From assembly GCA_934045075.1 (NCBI GenBank), contig OW203725.1, forward strand, positions 3,329,623 to 3,393,622: DNA of 64,000 bases. The letters are read 5' to 3'. Below, piece after piece: positions 32,152 to 42,427 of this stretch. The first letter of the stretch is position 1, and each line of letters opens with the position of its first letter. The stretch is from Yponomeuta sedellus. Its lineage: Eukaryota; Arthropoda; Insecta; Lepidoptera; Yponomeutidae. A model generated the notes under the pieces. It was not told the origin of the DNA, searched no databases, and saw only the letters and a list, made by a program, of their open reading frames with translations. Position numbers and translations under genes: made by a program.

Positions 32152-32245
32152 TCATCGCAAATAATTTACATTGTGTTTGCTGAATGTCAGTGTACTATGT
32201 AAAATGTAAGCCGCTGCCTTGGGGCCGTATTGTATTTGACTATAC
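32152..32245 (-). repeat. Unclassified dispersed repeat X
   Basis: GCTGAATGTCAGTGTACTAT and AATGTAAGCCGCTGCCTTGG are the complement of the repeat at 5722-5875. Confidence 0.5.
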
Positions 32246-32721
32246 ACACCTTGTTTTACACTACCATGGGTAGCACATAACTCAGAGTTCCAAACGATTA
32301 AGTCCACAATCCAATGTACTGAGAAGGTTAATGAGCTAAGCGTGTGATACGGCTGAAAATTCCATGTCAGGAGGTGAGTTTTAGAGCGTAGAATTGATTG
32401 GTGTTCAGGTATTATCGAAGGTTTTGCCGCCTCAACAAATAACTCTTGGGGGTATTCAATTTATGTGTAACGATCCTTAAAGCACCTTTTCCAACATAAA
32501 ATTTGTTTTTGAAATCGGACGACTTGTTAAATAATTATTTGCCTATAAGCGATGCAGAATTTAAAAAGTAAAAATGCATCTATTGCGACCAACAATAGAA
32601 GAAAAATAATAAAAGGAGAAATTACAAATAATGACTTGAAGTCATTGTTGTTGAATTTACAATTGAATATAATCTAATCAATAATTTTTAACCAATTCAA
32701 AAAGAAGGAGGTTATTAATTC
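32246..32721. other. Unassigned stretch
   Basis: No gene or repeat family recognised. Confidence 0.35.
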
Positions 32722-33037
32722 GATGATAAGATAAGATAAGATAAGAATATTCTTTATTGTACACTGGAAAAACAACAAATACAAAACAATTGCAAATATA
32801 CATAGTACAATTGGCGGCCTTATTGCTAAAAGCAATTTCTTCCAGACAACCTTACGATGGAAAGTTGCTGAAGGAAATTATAAAGACGGGTAGCCAGTGC
32901 AAATTTGAATATTGATACATACTTATACTTAATAATAATACACTTACATACCGTTACTTATATAAACTTATAATTTATTATAAACATATATATATATATA
33001 TATATAACCTACACACAAGAGGACAAAATTTTAATGA
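32722..33037 (-). mobile_element. 3' UTR and TCTTA tail of the CR1-like LINE
   Basis: Follows the coding part on the minus strand. It carries a TA run (about 32988-33004), the GGCGGCC signature, TTCTTTATTGTACAC in the given strand and a (TCTTA)n tail seen as GATAA units at 32722-32746. It serves as the reference 3' end for the many truncated tails in this window. Confidence 0.8.
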
Positions 33038-33558
33038 CTATATTGATAAATAAAGATCACGAACTCTGCTTTTGAAGACAGCTGGGGAAGGAGAGCGCCT
33101 TATTGAGACCGGCAGATTATTCCACAGTCGGGCGGCCCTTACCGCAAATGAGTTGCCCAAGAACCTCGTAGAGTGATTTGGCGTCTTCAGCATCAGAGTC
33201 AGGTCAGACCGCAGTGCCCGGCTATGGGAATCGCTGAGGTAAACAAAGCGCTCTTTGAGATAAGTCGGAGAGGCTGGATTGAACAGTACTGAATAAAGAA
33301 GTGAGAGGATGTGAGCATTCCTACGAGAACGAATGGAGAGCCACTTGAGCTTAGTGCGGTATTCGGACACGTGGTCATATTTGCGCAAGCCAAATATGAA
33401 CCTTATAGCGAAGTTTTGGAGGCGCTCAAGTTTATTAAGTTGCTCTTCAGTCAAATCAAGATAGCTGGCATCAGCATAGTCGAGGATAGGGAGCAACAGA
33501 GATTGCGCAAGTGCAATTTTGGTCGCAGTGGGCAGGAAATTCCGTAACCTTCTCAGAG
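33038..33558 (-). pseudogene. CR1-like LINE C-terminal coding remnant
   Basis: The minus-strand frame is open from about 33558 (LRRLRNFLPTATKIALAQSL, then LLPILDYADASYLDL) to the stop at 33038. Further landmarks are LERLQNFAIRFIFGLRKY, AVRAARLWNNLPVSIRR and FKSRVRDLYLSI. It has no internal stop, so it is a fairly young 5'-truncated copy. It is closely related to the plus-strand copy at 14425-15122. The active-site YADD region is lost. Confidence 0.85.
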
Positions 33559-33632
33559 ATATATATATCTAGTTGTTTTTTTTTCAGTGTTCTTATGTAA
33601 ATGAAGTGAAGTGAAGAGTGAAGTCTCACACG

Positions 33633-33845
33633 ACGATCTCTGTGGCGTAGCGGTAGCGCGTCTGCCTACTATGCAAGAGGTCCCGGGTTCGAATCCCGGC
33701 TGGGAACAAAAAAAAAGCCCAGGTCTTGGATGTTTACATGTTTGTGATGTCGTTGTTTCTGGTTCCTACGACATCGGGTATCCTAGTGTGGGGCCAGAAG
33801 CAATGTATGTACCTGTATGTAAATGGTATGTTATGTTATGTGTCA
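33633..33845 (+). mobile_element. tRNA-SINE-2, full length
   Basis: Head with TGGCGTAGCGGTAGCGCG and GGTTCGAATCCCGG, an A run, then AGGTCTTGGATGTTTACATG and GGGGCCAGAAGCAATG. It ends in TATGT repeats at about 33828-33841. The anticodon-like triplet has drifted (CTACTATG). Confidence 0.85.
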
Positions 33846-35051
33846 AATTTAAACCGATTTCGACAAAAATATTTTCGTTTGAATGTTTTTGTCGTCTTTT
33901 TGGTCCCATTTTAATTTGGAAGATCTGATGATGACTTTTAGAGATAAAGAACGAAACTCTTCGATGTACAGCAGTAAATAGGCCTTATGGAGTCTTTAGT
34001 AATATGTATACGTTTCACAAAATCTATCGTAGAAGTAGTCCCTTAAATTTTTTGTGATGACCTGATGAAGGCTTTCGGTTTTGGAAAATGTGAACCACAT
34101 TTCACAGCAAAGTATTACAATTTAATTATAAACACTTCGTGTTTGGGTTGGTTGCTACGGTCAAGCCCGAAGGGGGGTGAGATTGAATGCAAGAGAGGGT
34201 TTTGTCAAAAATAAGAATGCACCGATTTGTCAAACGGTCTATAATGCACTAAAAATAATTATATACAATTTAAGAGCGTTGAAGTTAATAGGTCGCGCGT
34301 GTAAGCGCTGTCAGCAGAAAACTTTAAGAATGTGTGAGTGGCTTACACACTTTGTTTTAACATTTTCATTCACTGTCTGGTGTAGAAATGTGTAGTTTTA
34401 ACCAGATTATGTAATTTCACTGTCATTTTCTAAAGCCAAATTTGGAAGTCTGATGATGACCAGCTCAAGAATAACGAGACCTTAGGCATAGGCTTAGAAA
34501 ACTCGGAGTTGAAGTTGGAATTTATAGTTTCATTATCATTTACTTCACAATAAAAATTAAGAGTCATATGACGACCGGCTCAAGGACACCTAGATCTAAA
34601 GTACTGATGAACCTATAAATCAAGAATTTAAATCAAACTATTCATTTTAGTGTCGTGGTGATTAGATTATTAATAAAAAATCCATGATGGTTATCAAGGC
34701 TACAATATTCACAAAAAAAAACGCGGAATTATTATTTTTTCAATAAAATCTGAAAACCAACTGCAGAACACTTAAGGCACTAAAAATAACAGAAATTATA
34801 TAAACATAATTCTTATGGCCTTTAAAGTGCACCTTAATAATTTTTTTAAGCATTTATTCGGGACAAAAAATTAATACACACAATGTCTCCCATCCGCCAA
34901 AACCGACAAGGTTTATTGGGTTTATTTTAGTAGTAACTAGCTTAATAAACTGCTGAAAATAGTGGCCCTAGTGCTGTGCTCGGCAAATAGCCAACGTATA
35001 CATGTAGGTTGCAGGTGTTGTCAAAGTATATCTTGGAGTCGGTGCCAACAT
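33846..35051. other. Unassigned stretch with a loosely recurring word
   Basis: No gene. Variants of TCTGATGATGACC and GGCTCAAG recur near 33925, 34450 and 34565, which suggests an eroded repeat. Otherwise nothing is recognised. Confidence 0.35.
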
Positions 35052-35190
35052 ATAGATAGAGAACACTTTATTGTACATAAAAATTGAAATTACACAGATA
35101 TTTCTTTACCTAACAGTACAGACGGCGGCCTTATCACTAAAAGTGATCTCTTCCAGGCAACCTTTACATATACCATATAATTTTTGGCAA
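35052..35190 (-). mobile_element. CR1-like LINE 3' end with GATA tail
   Basis: ATAGATAGAGAACACTTTAT then TGTACATAAA, CAGACGGCGGCCTTATCACT and GATCTCTTCCAGGCAACC. Colinear with 40816-40973. Confidence 0.7.
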
Positions 35191-35421
35191 AAAGTGATGG
35201 GGCGTACCGTGTAGTAATAATTATAATGCAAAAGAAAGCACTTCAAATCTCTCAATGAGAGCAGGAGAACTCGTTATAAAAAGCTTTTGGTCCAAGTGAA
35301 AAAAATGCAGCATTTGAAAATCAAGGTTCAAAGAAATGATGACCAGCTATAACCAGCTGTGATATTAAAATAGTGTTTATATAATAATGTTTGATATTAT
35401 TACAATATCATAAGAATATTA

Positions 35422-35528
35422 TCCACCAACCCGGACTTGGCACCCGTGGTGGAGTATGGCCTAACCTTCCTGCGATGCAGGAAGAGACCCGTGCCCCAGC
35501 AGTGGGGACATACAAGGGTTGATAACGA
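35422..35528 (+). mobile_element. 5S-SINE-a 3' fragment
   Basis: CCACCAACCCGGACTTGGC to GGGTTGATAACG. It is 5'-truncated. Confidence 0.75.
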
Positions 35529-35552
35529 ATCATAAGAATTAAAGAATAAGAA

Positions 35553-35706
35553 GGGTTCGAATTTCGAATCCCGGCTGAGAACAAAAAAAAAAGCCCAGGT
35601 CTTGGTTGTTTACATGTTTGTGATGTCGTTGTTTCTGGTTCCCACGACACAGGGTATCCTAGTGTGGGGCCAGAAGCAATGTATGTGCTAGCATGTAAAT
35701 GTTATG
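35553..35706 (+). mobile_element. tRNA-SINE-2, 5'-truncated
   Basis: Starts inside the B box, where a small duplication (GGTTCGAATTTCGAATCCCG) is visible. It continues to GGGGCCAGAAGCAATG and GTAAATGTTATG. Confidence 0.75.
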
Positions 35707-36017
35707 TTAAAAAAAATATTAAAATGTCATAGGCCTAATTTCTAAAGGCCTTCTGCGTGCCCTACAGGGTCCACATAGATACATATTTTTTGTTATGTAA
35801 TCTGTATTTATAATTGTGGAATGAAATAAATTATTGAGTATTGAGTATTCATTATTGAAATAAGAAATTTCCATGCGAAATGTTTCTATTTTTTTTTGAT
35901 GGGAGAATGGATCACTCGGACGCTGCAGTGCCAGGAACATTGATTTTTAGACAGTGTAGGTTTGCACAGCACCTATACCATCCTGAACCCTTAATCGGCT
36001 AGCACACAAAAGAATAT

Positions 36018-36222
36018 GTTAATACACTCGTGCGGAGCCAACCAAGCCGCGGGTTTACTCACAATGTTATCCTTCACTGCCAGCGTGTGGTATTGCGAAT
36101 TCGCAAGATAAATACACGTAACATTGAAATTAAACAAAGTCATTGGTATAAGCCTGCACTAAGGATCAAACCTGGGGCTCTCGCTTCCGATATTGTTCTA
36201 CCCACAAGGCTAGCGTCGCTCA
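36018..36222 (-). mobile_element. tRNA-SINE-3-related element
   Basis: On the minus strand it has a degenerate tRNA-like head, then the body (complement of CAAAGTCATTGGTATAAGCC), and ends with the complement of GAGCCAACCAAGCCGCGGG. It shares that end with 350-455. Confidence 0.55.
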
Positions 36223-36273
36223 TCAAACGCATACAAACGTAGTTTAGCTTTAATTTGCAAATGACATTACAGA

Positions 36274-36502
36274 TCGCAAGGCACGTTAAGCCGTGGATGC
36301 GGGCTGTCATGTAATGGCAGTCGTTAAGCCATGTCAGAGTCCTTATGGGCGGCTTGACAACTTAGTACAGTAAGGCCCGCCACTGTCTAACAAACCTCCA
36401 CCAACCCGGACTTGGCCCCCGTAGTGGAGTATGGCCTAACCTTTCTGCAATGCAGGAAGCGACCCGTGCCCCAGCAGTGGGGACTTACAGGGTTGCAATC
36501 GA
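36274..36502 (+). mobile_element. 5S-SINE-a without 5S-like head
   Basis: From CAAGGCACGTTAAGCCG to CAGGGTTGCAATCGA. The 5' part is missing. Confidence 0.75.
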
Positions 36503-36571
36503 TTACGGATCGTAATCACCGTTTACCAATAAGTTCAGAAGAAACAAATCAAGGTTTGATCGTGCTTAGAA

Positions 36572-36946
36572 TCCTACTAATATTATAAACGCAAAAGTTT
36601 GTAAGTATGGATGGATAGAGGTTTGTTACTCTTTCACGTGAAAACTACTGAATGAATTTTAATAAAACTTTAAAATAATATAGCTTACACATCAAAATAG
36701 GCTACAATTTATAAAGATATTGTGTGAATTGTCCAAAATATGATGATAAGTGTCAATATTTCGAAATTATAGTGCGAATTTTACATCTCAATATTGTCAG
36801 GCTGTTATATTTTTCAAATGCGACCTAAAAATTATTTATGTGATAATTTTAATGGTATTTCAAATGTTAGTTCTTTTCTACGCCACGCTAATATAAGCTA
36901 CTCGAAATACAAATCCCGCGCAGACGAAGTCGCGGGCACCAGCTAG
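36572..36946 (+). mobile_element. Non-autonomous Helitron, complete
   Basis: Begins TCCTACTAATATTATAAAC after an A and ends GGCACCAGCTAG before a T: the A|TC...CTAG|T insertion signature. A hairpin (CCCGCG paired with CGCGGG around CAGACGAAGT) sits just before the end, as known for Helitron termini. It has no Rep/helicase frame. Confidence 0.8.
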
Positions 36947-37127
36947 TCTATAATATAAAAATGAATCGCTGAATGTGTTGGTAAGCGCAAATCTTGGGAG
37001 CAGCTGAACCGATTTCGCTAATTCTTTTTTTTGAATATTCCTTGAAGTACGAGGCTGGTTATGAGGTACAATAAAAATAAATAACGAATCGACTGTAAGG
37101 CGGCACGTAGTTCGCTGGGTCATCTAG
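36947..37127 (+). mobile_element. Second Helitron directly abutting the first
   Basis: TCTATAATATAAAAATGAAT starts at the base after the first element's CTAG, and CTAG closes at 37124-37127 before a T. The interior (CGCTGAATGTGTTGGTAAGC; GATTTCGCTAATTC) is a different family from the first. Confidence 0.7.
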
Positions 37128-37705
37128 TTGGATATCAAATCAAACTACATTTATGTGGAAATCGTTTCGTGATGGCGATAATCAGTTTAGTTTACTTTCT
37201 ATCTTTTAATAGGGCCTTAGTTGATACACTCTACACGCTATCGCTTTCACTCATCCCTAGCACCGCCGCTTAACCATAGCATCTAATAAAATTAACAAAG
37301 CGTCTTCTCACTCACTAAGAGCGCCTTTATAACCTTGTGTAAGGCGCAACAAAAAGCGCTGAGTATCACCCGCTGCAGCGCTTCAATTAGTCCATTAGGA
37401 GGCGAGACGTTCAATGGAAAACGTTGACAGATTGAGTTAGTTGTTTCGCTGAAGGGGGCTGTTTGGACAGAAATCATTTACCATTTTGAAAATGGAACAT
37501 CAATATAGTTTTTCCTTTTGTGTCTTTTAAAGTTGCCAGTTGTTCTTGTTTTTTCTTCTTCGCGGCAGAAGAAAATTAAGATGGGATTGTACTGGTTTTT
37601 AATACAATACAAATGTATTTATTTATAAGTCCGACCTGTGCTTAAGTCAAATCAGTTCAATCAGTACTTGGAATTATTATTATTGGAGGATTATTCGGTA
37701 CAAAG
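37128..37705. other. Unassigned stretch
   Basis: No gene or known repeat. Confidence 0.35.
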
Positions 37706-37799
37706 GTGGATAAGATAAGACAAGATAAGTTTTTTTTTATTGTACACCAGAAACAATAAAAACATGAAATAATTACAAAAAATACAGTACAAGTGGCTG
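37706..37799 (-). mobile_element. CR1-like LINE 3' end
   Basis: GATAAGATAAGACAAGATAA then TTGTACACCAG and a GTACAAGTGGCTGG stretch match the complement of the LINE end at 32722. It is diverged. Confidence 0.55.
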
Positions 37800-38150
37800 G
37801 TTTTTTTATACAATTTCGTTTGGCCAGATTTTTTTCTTGTGTAGTTCTAAAACGCATCAAACAAACGCATCAATACCAATTTCATCTCCCATACAAACCT
37901 CATTTGCCGCACTTCAAGTAACACAACCTTCTTGTTTGGTTTAAATCATGGTTTATAGCATGGTTAAAATGCTATAATAACTGTACTGTACAATTGGGTC
38001 GTTTTTTTAAAACAATTTCGTTTGGCCAGGTTTTTTCCTTGTGTAGTTCTCAAACGCATCAAACAAACGTATCAATACCAATTTCATCACCCATACAAAC
38101 CTCATTTGCCGCGCTTTAAGCAACATAGCCTTCTACTTTGGTTTAAATCA
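37800..38150 (+). repeat. Tandem duplication, period about 202
   Basis: CAATTTCGTTTGGCCAG occurs at 37811 and 38013. Downstream words CGCATCAAACAAACG, CCATACAAACCTCATTTGCC and GGTTTAAATCAT repeat at the same spacing. The copies differ at scattered sites. No coding potential. Confidence 0.8.
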
Positions 38151-38574
38151 TATCGTACAAAAAGTTAAATTTAAAAAGAAACTCAAGAGCTGAACCACAC
38201 ACCTGAAAAATCCCGCGTAAAAGGAATAGAGTCGCGCATCGCGTTACGCTAAAAAATATACCCGAACGTAAAAATAAAAGCCTGACTGAGCGTGTCAATA
38301 TTTCAGGGTGGCAAAAGTGTCAAAAAACAGCCGGGGCGTGGCGAGATAAGGCCGAGTTGGTGTTGCCATTTATACAGTGATTTGGTCGTTGATTGACGGA
38401 TGGCCAGCCAGTTTGTCTCGGTCGGGGATGAATAGGGAATAGGGAGTTTTGACAGTAAAGTTGAGTTGTATTTTGTGATTGATGTATTTAAAGCACTGCC
38501 AGGGTGGTAATAATATTGGCACAGTTGCTTAGTCTCAAAAAGGTGGGAGAATAATCGGTAGAACACTTGCCTCA
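38151..38574. other. Unassigned stretch
   Basis: No gene or known repeat; the minus-strand frame at 38303-38575 has no recognisable motif. Confidence 0.35.
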
Positions 38575-38906
38575 TCTATATAAATAAAATTCAAAGTCCT
38601 GACTGACTGACTCACTCACCAAAGCCCAGCCCAAGCTACGAAACTGAAATTTTTAGGGTCTATATAAAATGTAGGCAAGGAATAAGACCGGAGTTTTTGA
38701 AATTCAATTCTTTTCTTTGAAAAGGGTTGCCAAAATTTGTAGAGGAGGTATAACGAATGTTGTCTAATTTTCTTGAAACTTAAATTAAATACTCTTCAAC
38801 ACAATTGATTGAACACGTGGTCCGCCGTTTAACTAAATTTAACCCGTAAGGGAGTGAACGGGGTTGCAAAAAAGTCTACTCGGATGGAGTCGGGGGCAAA
38901 AGCTAG
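38575..38906 (+). mobile_element. Non-autonomous Helitron, complete
   Basis: TCTATATAAATAAAATTC follows an A, and GGGGCAAAAGCTAG precedes a T. The interior (GACTGACTGACTCACTCACC; GAACACGTGGTCCGCCG) has no protein motif. It is a third Helitron family, distinct from both elements at 36572-37127. Confidence 0.7.
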
Positions 38907-39375
38907 TATAATTAAAACTGTTTTTATACGGATTTCACTCGTTTATTCGGATGTCATCCGAGAAAAAGTGTCGAAACGTCGGAAAATTCAAAAAAATAAT
39001 AAACGAGTGAAATCCGTATAAAAACTGTTTTAATTATGTCTGGTGCTCGTGTTAACCTTAGAAAAGACTAAAGGCTAGTATACGAATAAGCTGATTTCAA
39101 AGTTATAGCCAGAGGTCGCGGGTTCGAAACTCGGCATGGGTGGAATTTTTAGCCTCTAAATAGGGTTTTAAAAAGCTAGTATAATAAAAACTGTTTTTAT
39201 ACGGATTTCACTCATCTATTTGGATGTCATCCGGGACCATGGAACCTGAAAAAGTGTCGAAACGTCGGAAAATTGTAAAAATTTAATAAACGAGTGAAAT
39301 CCGTATAAAAACATTTTTAATTATGTCTAGTGCTCGTGTTAACCTTAGAAAATACTAAAAGCTAGTATACCAATA
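38902..39375. repeat. Two copies of a fold-back repeat with GAAACGTCGG core
   Basis: Copy 1 (38902-39081) and copy 2 (39173-39375) share ACTGTTTTTATACGGATTTC, the core GTGTCGAAACGTCGGAAAAT and the inverted GAAATCCGTATAAAAAC. They also share GTGCTCGTGTTAACCTTAG. Each is bracketed by GCTAGTATA-like words. A tRNA-SINE-1 piece (39100-39172) lies between. A minus-strand relative lies at 54918-55020. Confidence 0.7.
39100..39172 (+). mobile_element. tRNA-SINE-1 fragment
   Basis: TAGCCAGAGGTCGCGGGTTC, then GGCATGGGTGGAATTTTTAG and CCTCTAAATAGG. Only the part from the anticodon arm to mid tail is present. Confidence 0.7.
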
Positions 39376-39414
39376 GGCTTGTATACTATACTACAGCATA
39401 TTGTATAGTATACT

Positions 39415-39472
39415 ACAGCGTCGGAGTGGTCCCTTCACCCATCTAGTGTGAGTGAAGATACCACTGGACGCT
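39415..39472. repeat. Palindrome
   Basis: ACAGCGTCGGAGTGGTCCCTTCAC pairs imperfectly with GTGAAGATACCACTGGACGCTGT (arm words quoted in part: AGTGGTCCCTTCAC, GTGAAGATACCACT). A TATACTATAC-type palindrome sits just upstream. Confidence 0.5.
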
Positions 39473-39693
39473 GTATAAATCATCTCATTAAGTAGATGCA
39501 AAAAAAAAAAGGCCAATAGGCTTGATTTCTAAGTTACGTACATTTTGAGTTTGTAGTAGCAACGCCAGTATCACGAGCAAACTTTCAGCCTTTTTTTGTT
39601 TTGTTGCACTTGCGTTCCCAATATGTATTTCCAATATCTGTGTTTTTTTTCGTTCTTCACATTTTTGTTTAATTTTTGCGTTACGTTTCGTCG

Positions 39694-39845
39694 TCGTCGT
39701 CAGGCTATACTAGTCCACTGCTGGACATAGCCCTCCCCTAAAGAGCGCCACGTTGTGCTATCACAGGGGGTAATGCCCATAATCCCCACGCTGGGCATGC
39801 GGGTTGGGGATCGCAGTTCGGTGGACTTGTACTGTGTCATGTTTA
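39694..39845 (-). mobile_element. Non-autonomous element with LINE-RTE-A tail
   Basis: CGTCGTCAGGCTATACTAGT then CCACTGCTGGACATAGCCC, CACGCTGGGCATGCGGG and GATCGCAGTTCGGTGG; colinear with 59586-59837. Confidence 0.7.
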
Positions 39846-39861
39846 TTTGTTATATTTTTTG

Positions 39862-40070
39862 TTATTGCACTAACTCGTGCTAAGGATAATTTTTAAACAC
39901 CTATTTAGAGGCTAAAAATTCCACCCAAGCCGGTACTCGAACCCGCGACCTCTGGCTAACCGTGACATTGCTTTCCCAACTGAGCTAATGGGCGACTTAC
40001 CGGCATCAGTGACATTTCGAACCTCTTTTTACAACCCTCTCTGTATTAGGTACAGGCAGCAATATTTATT
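39862..40070 (-). mobile_element. tRNA-SINE-1
   Basis: On the given strand: tail complement CACTAACTCGTGCTAAGG, CCTATTTAGAGGCT, B-box complement CGAACCCGCGACC, A-box complement AACTGAGCTAATGGGCG, then leader complement ATTTCGAACCTC and TACAGGCAGC. The first about 80 bases of the leader are missing. Confidence 0.8.
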
Positions 40071-40118
40071 TGTGTTACAAAAGTAACAGATGTTTTTCAC
40101 TTTCACATTCATTTTATG

Positions 40119-40149
40119 AACCCTGTATTAATTTTATTAATACAGGGTT
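40119..40149. repeat. Perfect short hairpin
   Basis: AACCCTGTATTAAT pairs with ATTAATACAGGGTT across TTT. It lies in AT-rich unassigned sequence; a terminator role has no support here. Confidence 0.6.
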
Positions 40150-40503
40150 AATAAAATGTTCATATTCCCTAAGATACAGGTTTTGCCTAGTTTAGGGGAT
40201 AGAAGACCGACTCTGTGTCTGAACTCATGTTGTACAGCCTCTGCCTATTTTAAGTGTGTGCGTACCTATACTTTAGTCACTGTCTCTGTCATTTGATTGT
40301 ATTTGTGTTTTTGCTATATGTACAATAAATAAATTATTATTATTTATTATTATTATTAAAGGGCATAATCAGGCGATTGGCACGTAATGAAGACGCATAC
40401 GGAGAGGCACAGGAAGAAAAAGAAGGTGAAAATCTTTTAGGTTGATATTTGATAAAACACAATGTCTCAAGCACGACGCCCGAGTGGTCCCTTTACTCAT
40501 TAA

Positions 40504-40548
40504 AAGATGCAAATGAAATGAAATGAAACGAAACGAAATGAAATGAAA
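40504..40548 (+). repeat. GAAAT-type pentanucleotide run
   Basis: Repeated GAAAT/GAAAC units, including two GAAAC variants, form a short imperfect array. Confidence 0.7.
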
Positions 40549-40577
40549 ATGTTTATTTGTAACAATAAAATAAAAAG

Positions 40578-40623
40578 TATATCTATCTTTACTTTGGCAA
40601 AGGCCAAAGTAAAGATAGATATA
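40578..40623. repeat. Perfect 21-bp hairpin, 4-base loop
   Basis: TATATCTATCTTTACTTTGG (plus C) and its exact reverse complement flank AAAG. The tight loop and perfect pairing resemble a small-RNA precursor or a recent template-switch product. No expression evidence is available. Confidence 0.7.
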
Positions 40624-40672
40624 CATCTGTATCTTTCTTTTAAATTAATGTGTAGTATAGATAGATAGATAG

Positions 40673-40813
40673 TAAGGCCCGCCACTGTCTTACAATCCTC
40701 CACCAACCCGGACTTGGCCCCCGTAGTGGATTATGGCCTAACCTTCCTGCGATGCAGGAGGAGACCCGTGCCCCAGCAGTGGGGACATACAGGGGTTGAT
40801 AACGATAACGATA
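40673..40813 (+). mobile_element. 5S-SINE-a 3' fragment
   Basis: From TAAGGCCCGCCACTGTC to GTTGATAACGATAACGATA. It is directly followed by the tail end of a minus-strand LINE, so two 3' tails meet. Confidence 0.75.
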
Positions 40814-40815
40814 CA

Positions 40816-40973
40816 TAGATAGAGAACACTTTATTGTACATTATAAAAAAACGGAAAATTACACATTGATTATTCCTTAACCTAAGAGTACAGATGGCGG
40901 CGTTATGACTGAAAGTGATAACTTCTAGACAACCTATAGGTACCATACACATACCATATAATATACAGGGTGT
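40816..40973 (-). mobile_element. CR1-like LINE 3' end, cut by a MITE
   Basis: TAGATAGAGAACACTTTATT, AGATGGCGGCGTTATGACT and ACTTCTAGACAACC. It is colinear with 35052-35190, and the sequence is interrupted by the MITE at 40976. Confidence 0.65.
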
Positions 40974-40975
40974 CT

Positions 40976-41390
40976 CATTCAAATCGGTCAGTATGGGAAA
41001 GTCTGAAACTATAAGACATACGAAGATCTGTTCTGACAAACCATGTCATCGATTTTAATAAGAAGAAAAACTGCATTCATACATTTTAAAAAACATTTGT
41101 ACTCCGTTAAAAAAAAACCTACACTATTTCTATTTAGGTTTTATCAGGTCTCTGTATCTACATACTTATTTTAAGTGGGCTTTTCAATTGATTGTTAGTG
41201 TTTGATTAATAGATTTTTTTTTTCAAAACAACCGGGTTCGATTCCCGAACGGAGTACAGATGTTTTTTTAATTGTATAAATGCAGTTTTTCTTGTTATTA
41301 AAATCGATGACATGGTTCCTCAGAACAGATCTTCGTATGTCTTATAGTTTCAGACTTTCCCATACTGACCGATTTTAATGAGACACCCTG
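40976..41390. mobile_element. Mariner-type MITE, second copy, 415 bp
   Basis: Same termini as 12280-12926 (CAGGGTGTCTCATTC and complement) with TA at 40974-40975 and 41391-41392. Arms are about 150 bp. The centre is different and shorter than in the first copy. The right arm carries CCGGGTTCGATTCCCG, an exact pol III B-box consensus match; the left-arm counterpart has been lost. Confidence 0.85.
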
Positions 41391-41408
41391 TATGGTATAT
41401 ATATAGTA

Positions 41409-41458
41409 TCCGGGCTAAAAGTCTACAATATGTTGTGCTTACGAAAGTTTTAGTTCAA
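41409..41458 (+). repeat. 50-bp segment shared with 28629-28678
   Basis: TCCGGGCTAAAAGTCTACAA then GTTGTGCTTACGAAAG. See the partner locus. Confidence 0.6.
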
Positions 41459-42302
41459 AAAACCTATAGCTACACGAAATTTCAGCTTTCTACTAAAAAT
41501 CATCTCTAAGCCACAGAAAGACAGACAATCAGACAGACAGATGATCGTGGCGAAACTGTAAGGGTTTCTATGTGGCCTTGGAGCACTAAAAAGAGGCATA
41601 TGTGGGCCAATTCAATTTTCAATTTAAAGTCGAGCTTTAAATTTAAAATTGAATTTGGAACACTTCTTCATCGCCTCATGCTGCCAGCTACAGCGACTCT
41701 AAGTAAACGAACGCGGGTAAATATTGACCGCTTAAATATTGGACCTAGAAAAAAGCTTCCTCCTTAGCTGCCTAAAACATTAGCAGCAATAGTCTCTGAG
41801 AGAAGGCCTGTGCCCTGCAGTAGGACGTTTAGAGCTACATTAAAATATGAGTTTAGTCATGGGGCTAGAAAAAAAAATTTTTTTATTACTGCAAAGTTGT
41901 TGAACATGCTGCCATCGTCGATCTTTCCGGAGACATAGTAACCTGGGTGTCTTTAAAAGTAGAGTTAACATGCATTTAATAAGTAAGCTCGTAACATCGC
42001 AGACCCCGTCTTCCCTTACCATCAAGCGTGACTGAGTCAAAAGTAACCTGTCATTCTTAAAAAAAAATACTGTCTCCAGCACGAGGAGAAGGTCATCATT
42101 GTCATCAGATGTCGATTGCGATTTACTTACCTACGTCATTGGTGGTATTGACTCCATTTACGGAGTTTTTTCTGTTAATAAGTTTCCATAGCATTACCAA
42201 ACAAGCACCGAAGGTGCGAACAATATGTACTAATGTACTTCCTATTCTACCTTCCTTTGTAACACCTAAAACATATTTTTTACGTCAACTGTTTACTTAT
42301 AT
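41459..42302. other. Mostly unassigned stretch
   Basis: A SINE-like tail relic (TCTCTGAGAGAAGGCCTGTG, CCCTGCAGTAGGACG) lies at about 41790-41832. No gene. Confidence 0.4.
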
Positions 42303-42412
42303 AACATAACATTTACATACAGGCACATACATTGCTTCTGGCCCCACACTAGGATACCCTGTGTCATGGGAACCAGAAACAGCGACATCACAAACATGTA
42401 AACATCCAAGAC
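42303..42412 (-). mobile_element. tRNA-SINE-2 body, minus strand
   Basis: CATTGCTTCTGGCCCCACAC, AGGATACCCTGTGTCATGGG and CACAAACATGTAAACATCCA are the complement of the body and 3' end. The tRNA head is missing. Confidence 0.8.
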
Positions 42413-42427
42413 CTGAAGTTTTTTTAA

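Noticed and set aside
33311..33547. 78-residue plus-strand frame
   Set aside because: It is antisense to the CR1-like LINE coding remnant at 33038-33558.
40119..40149. Hairpin as a transcription terminator
   Set aside because: Rho-independent terminators are bacterial; the window is eukaryotic and no gene precedes it.
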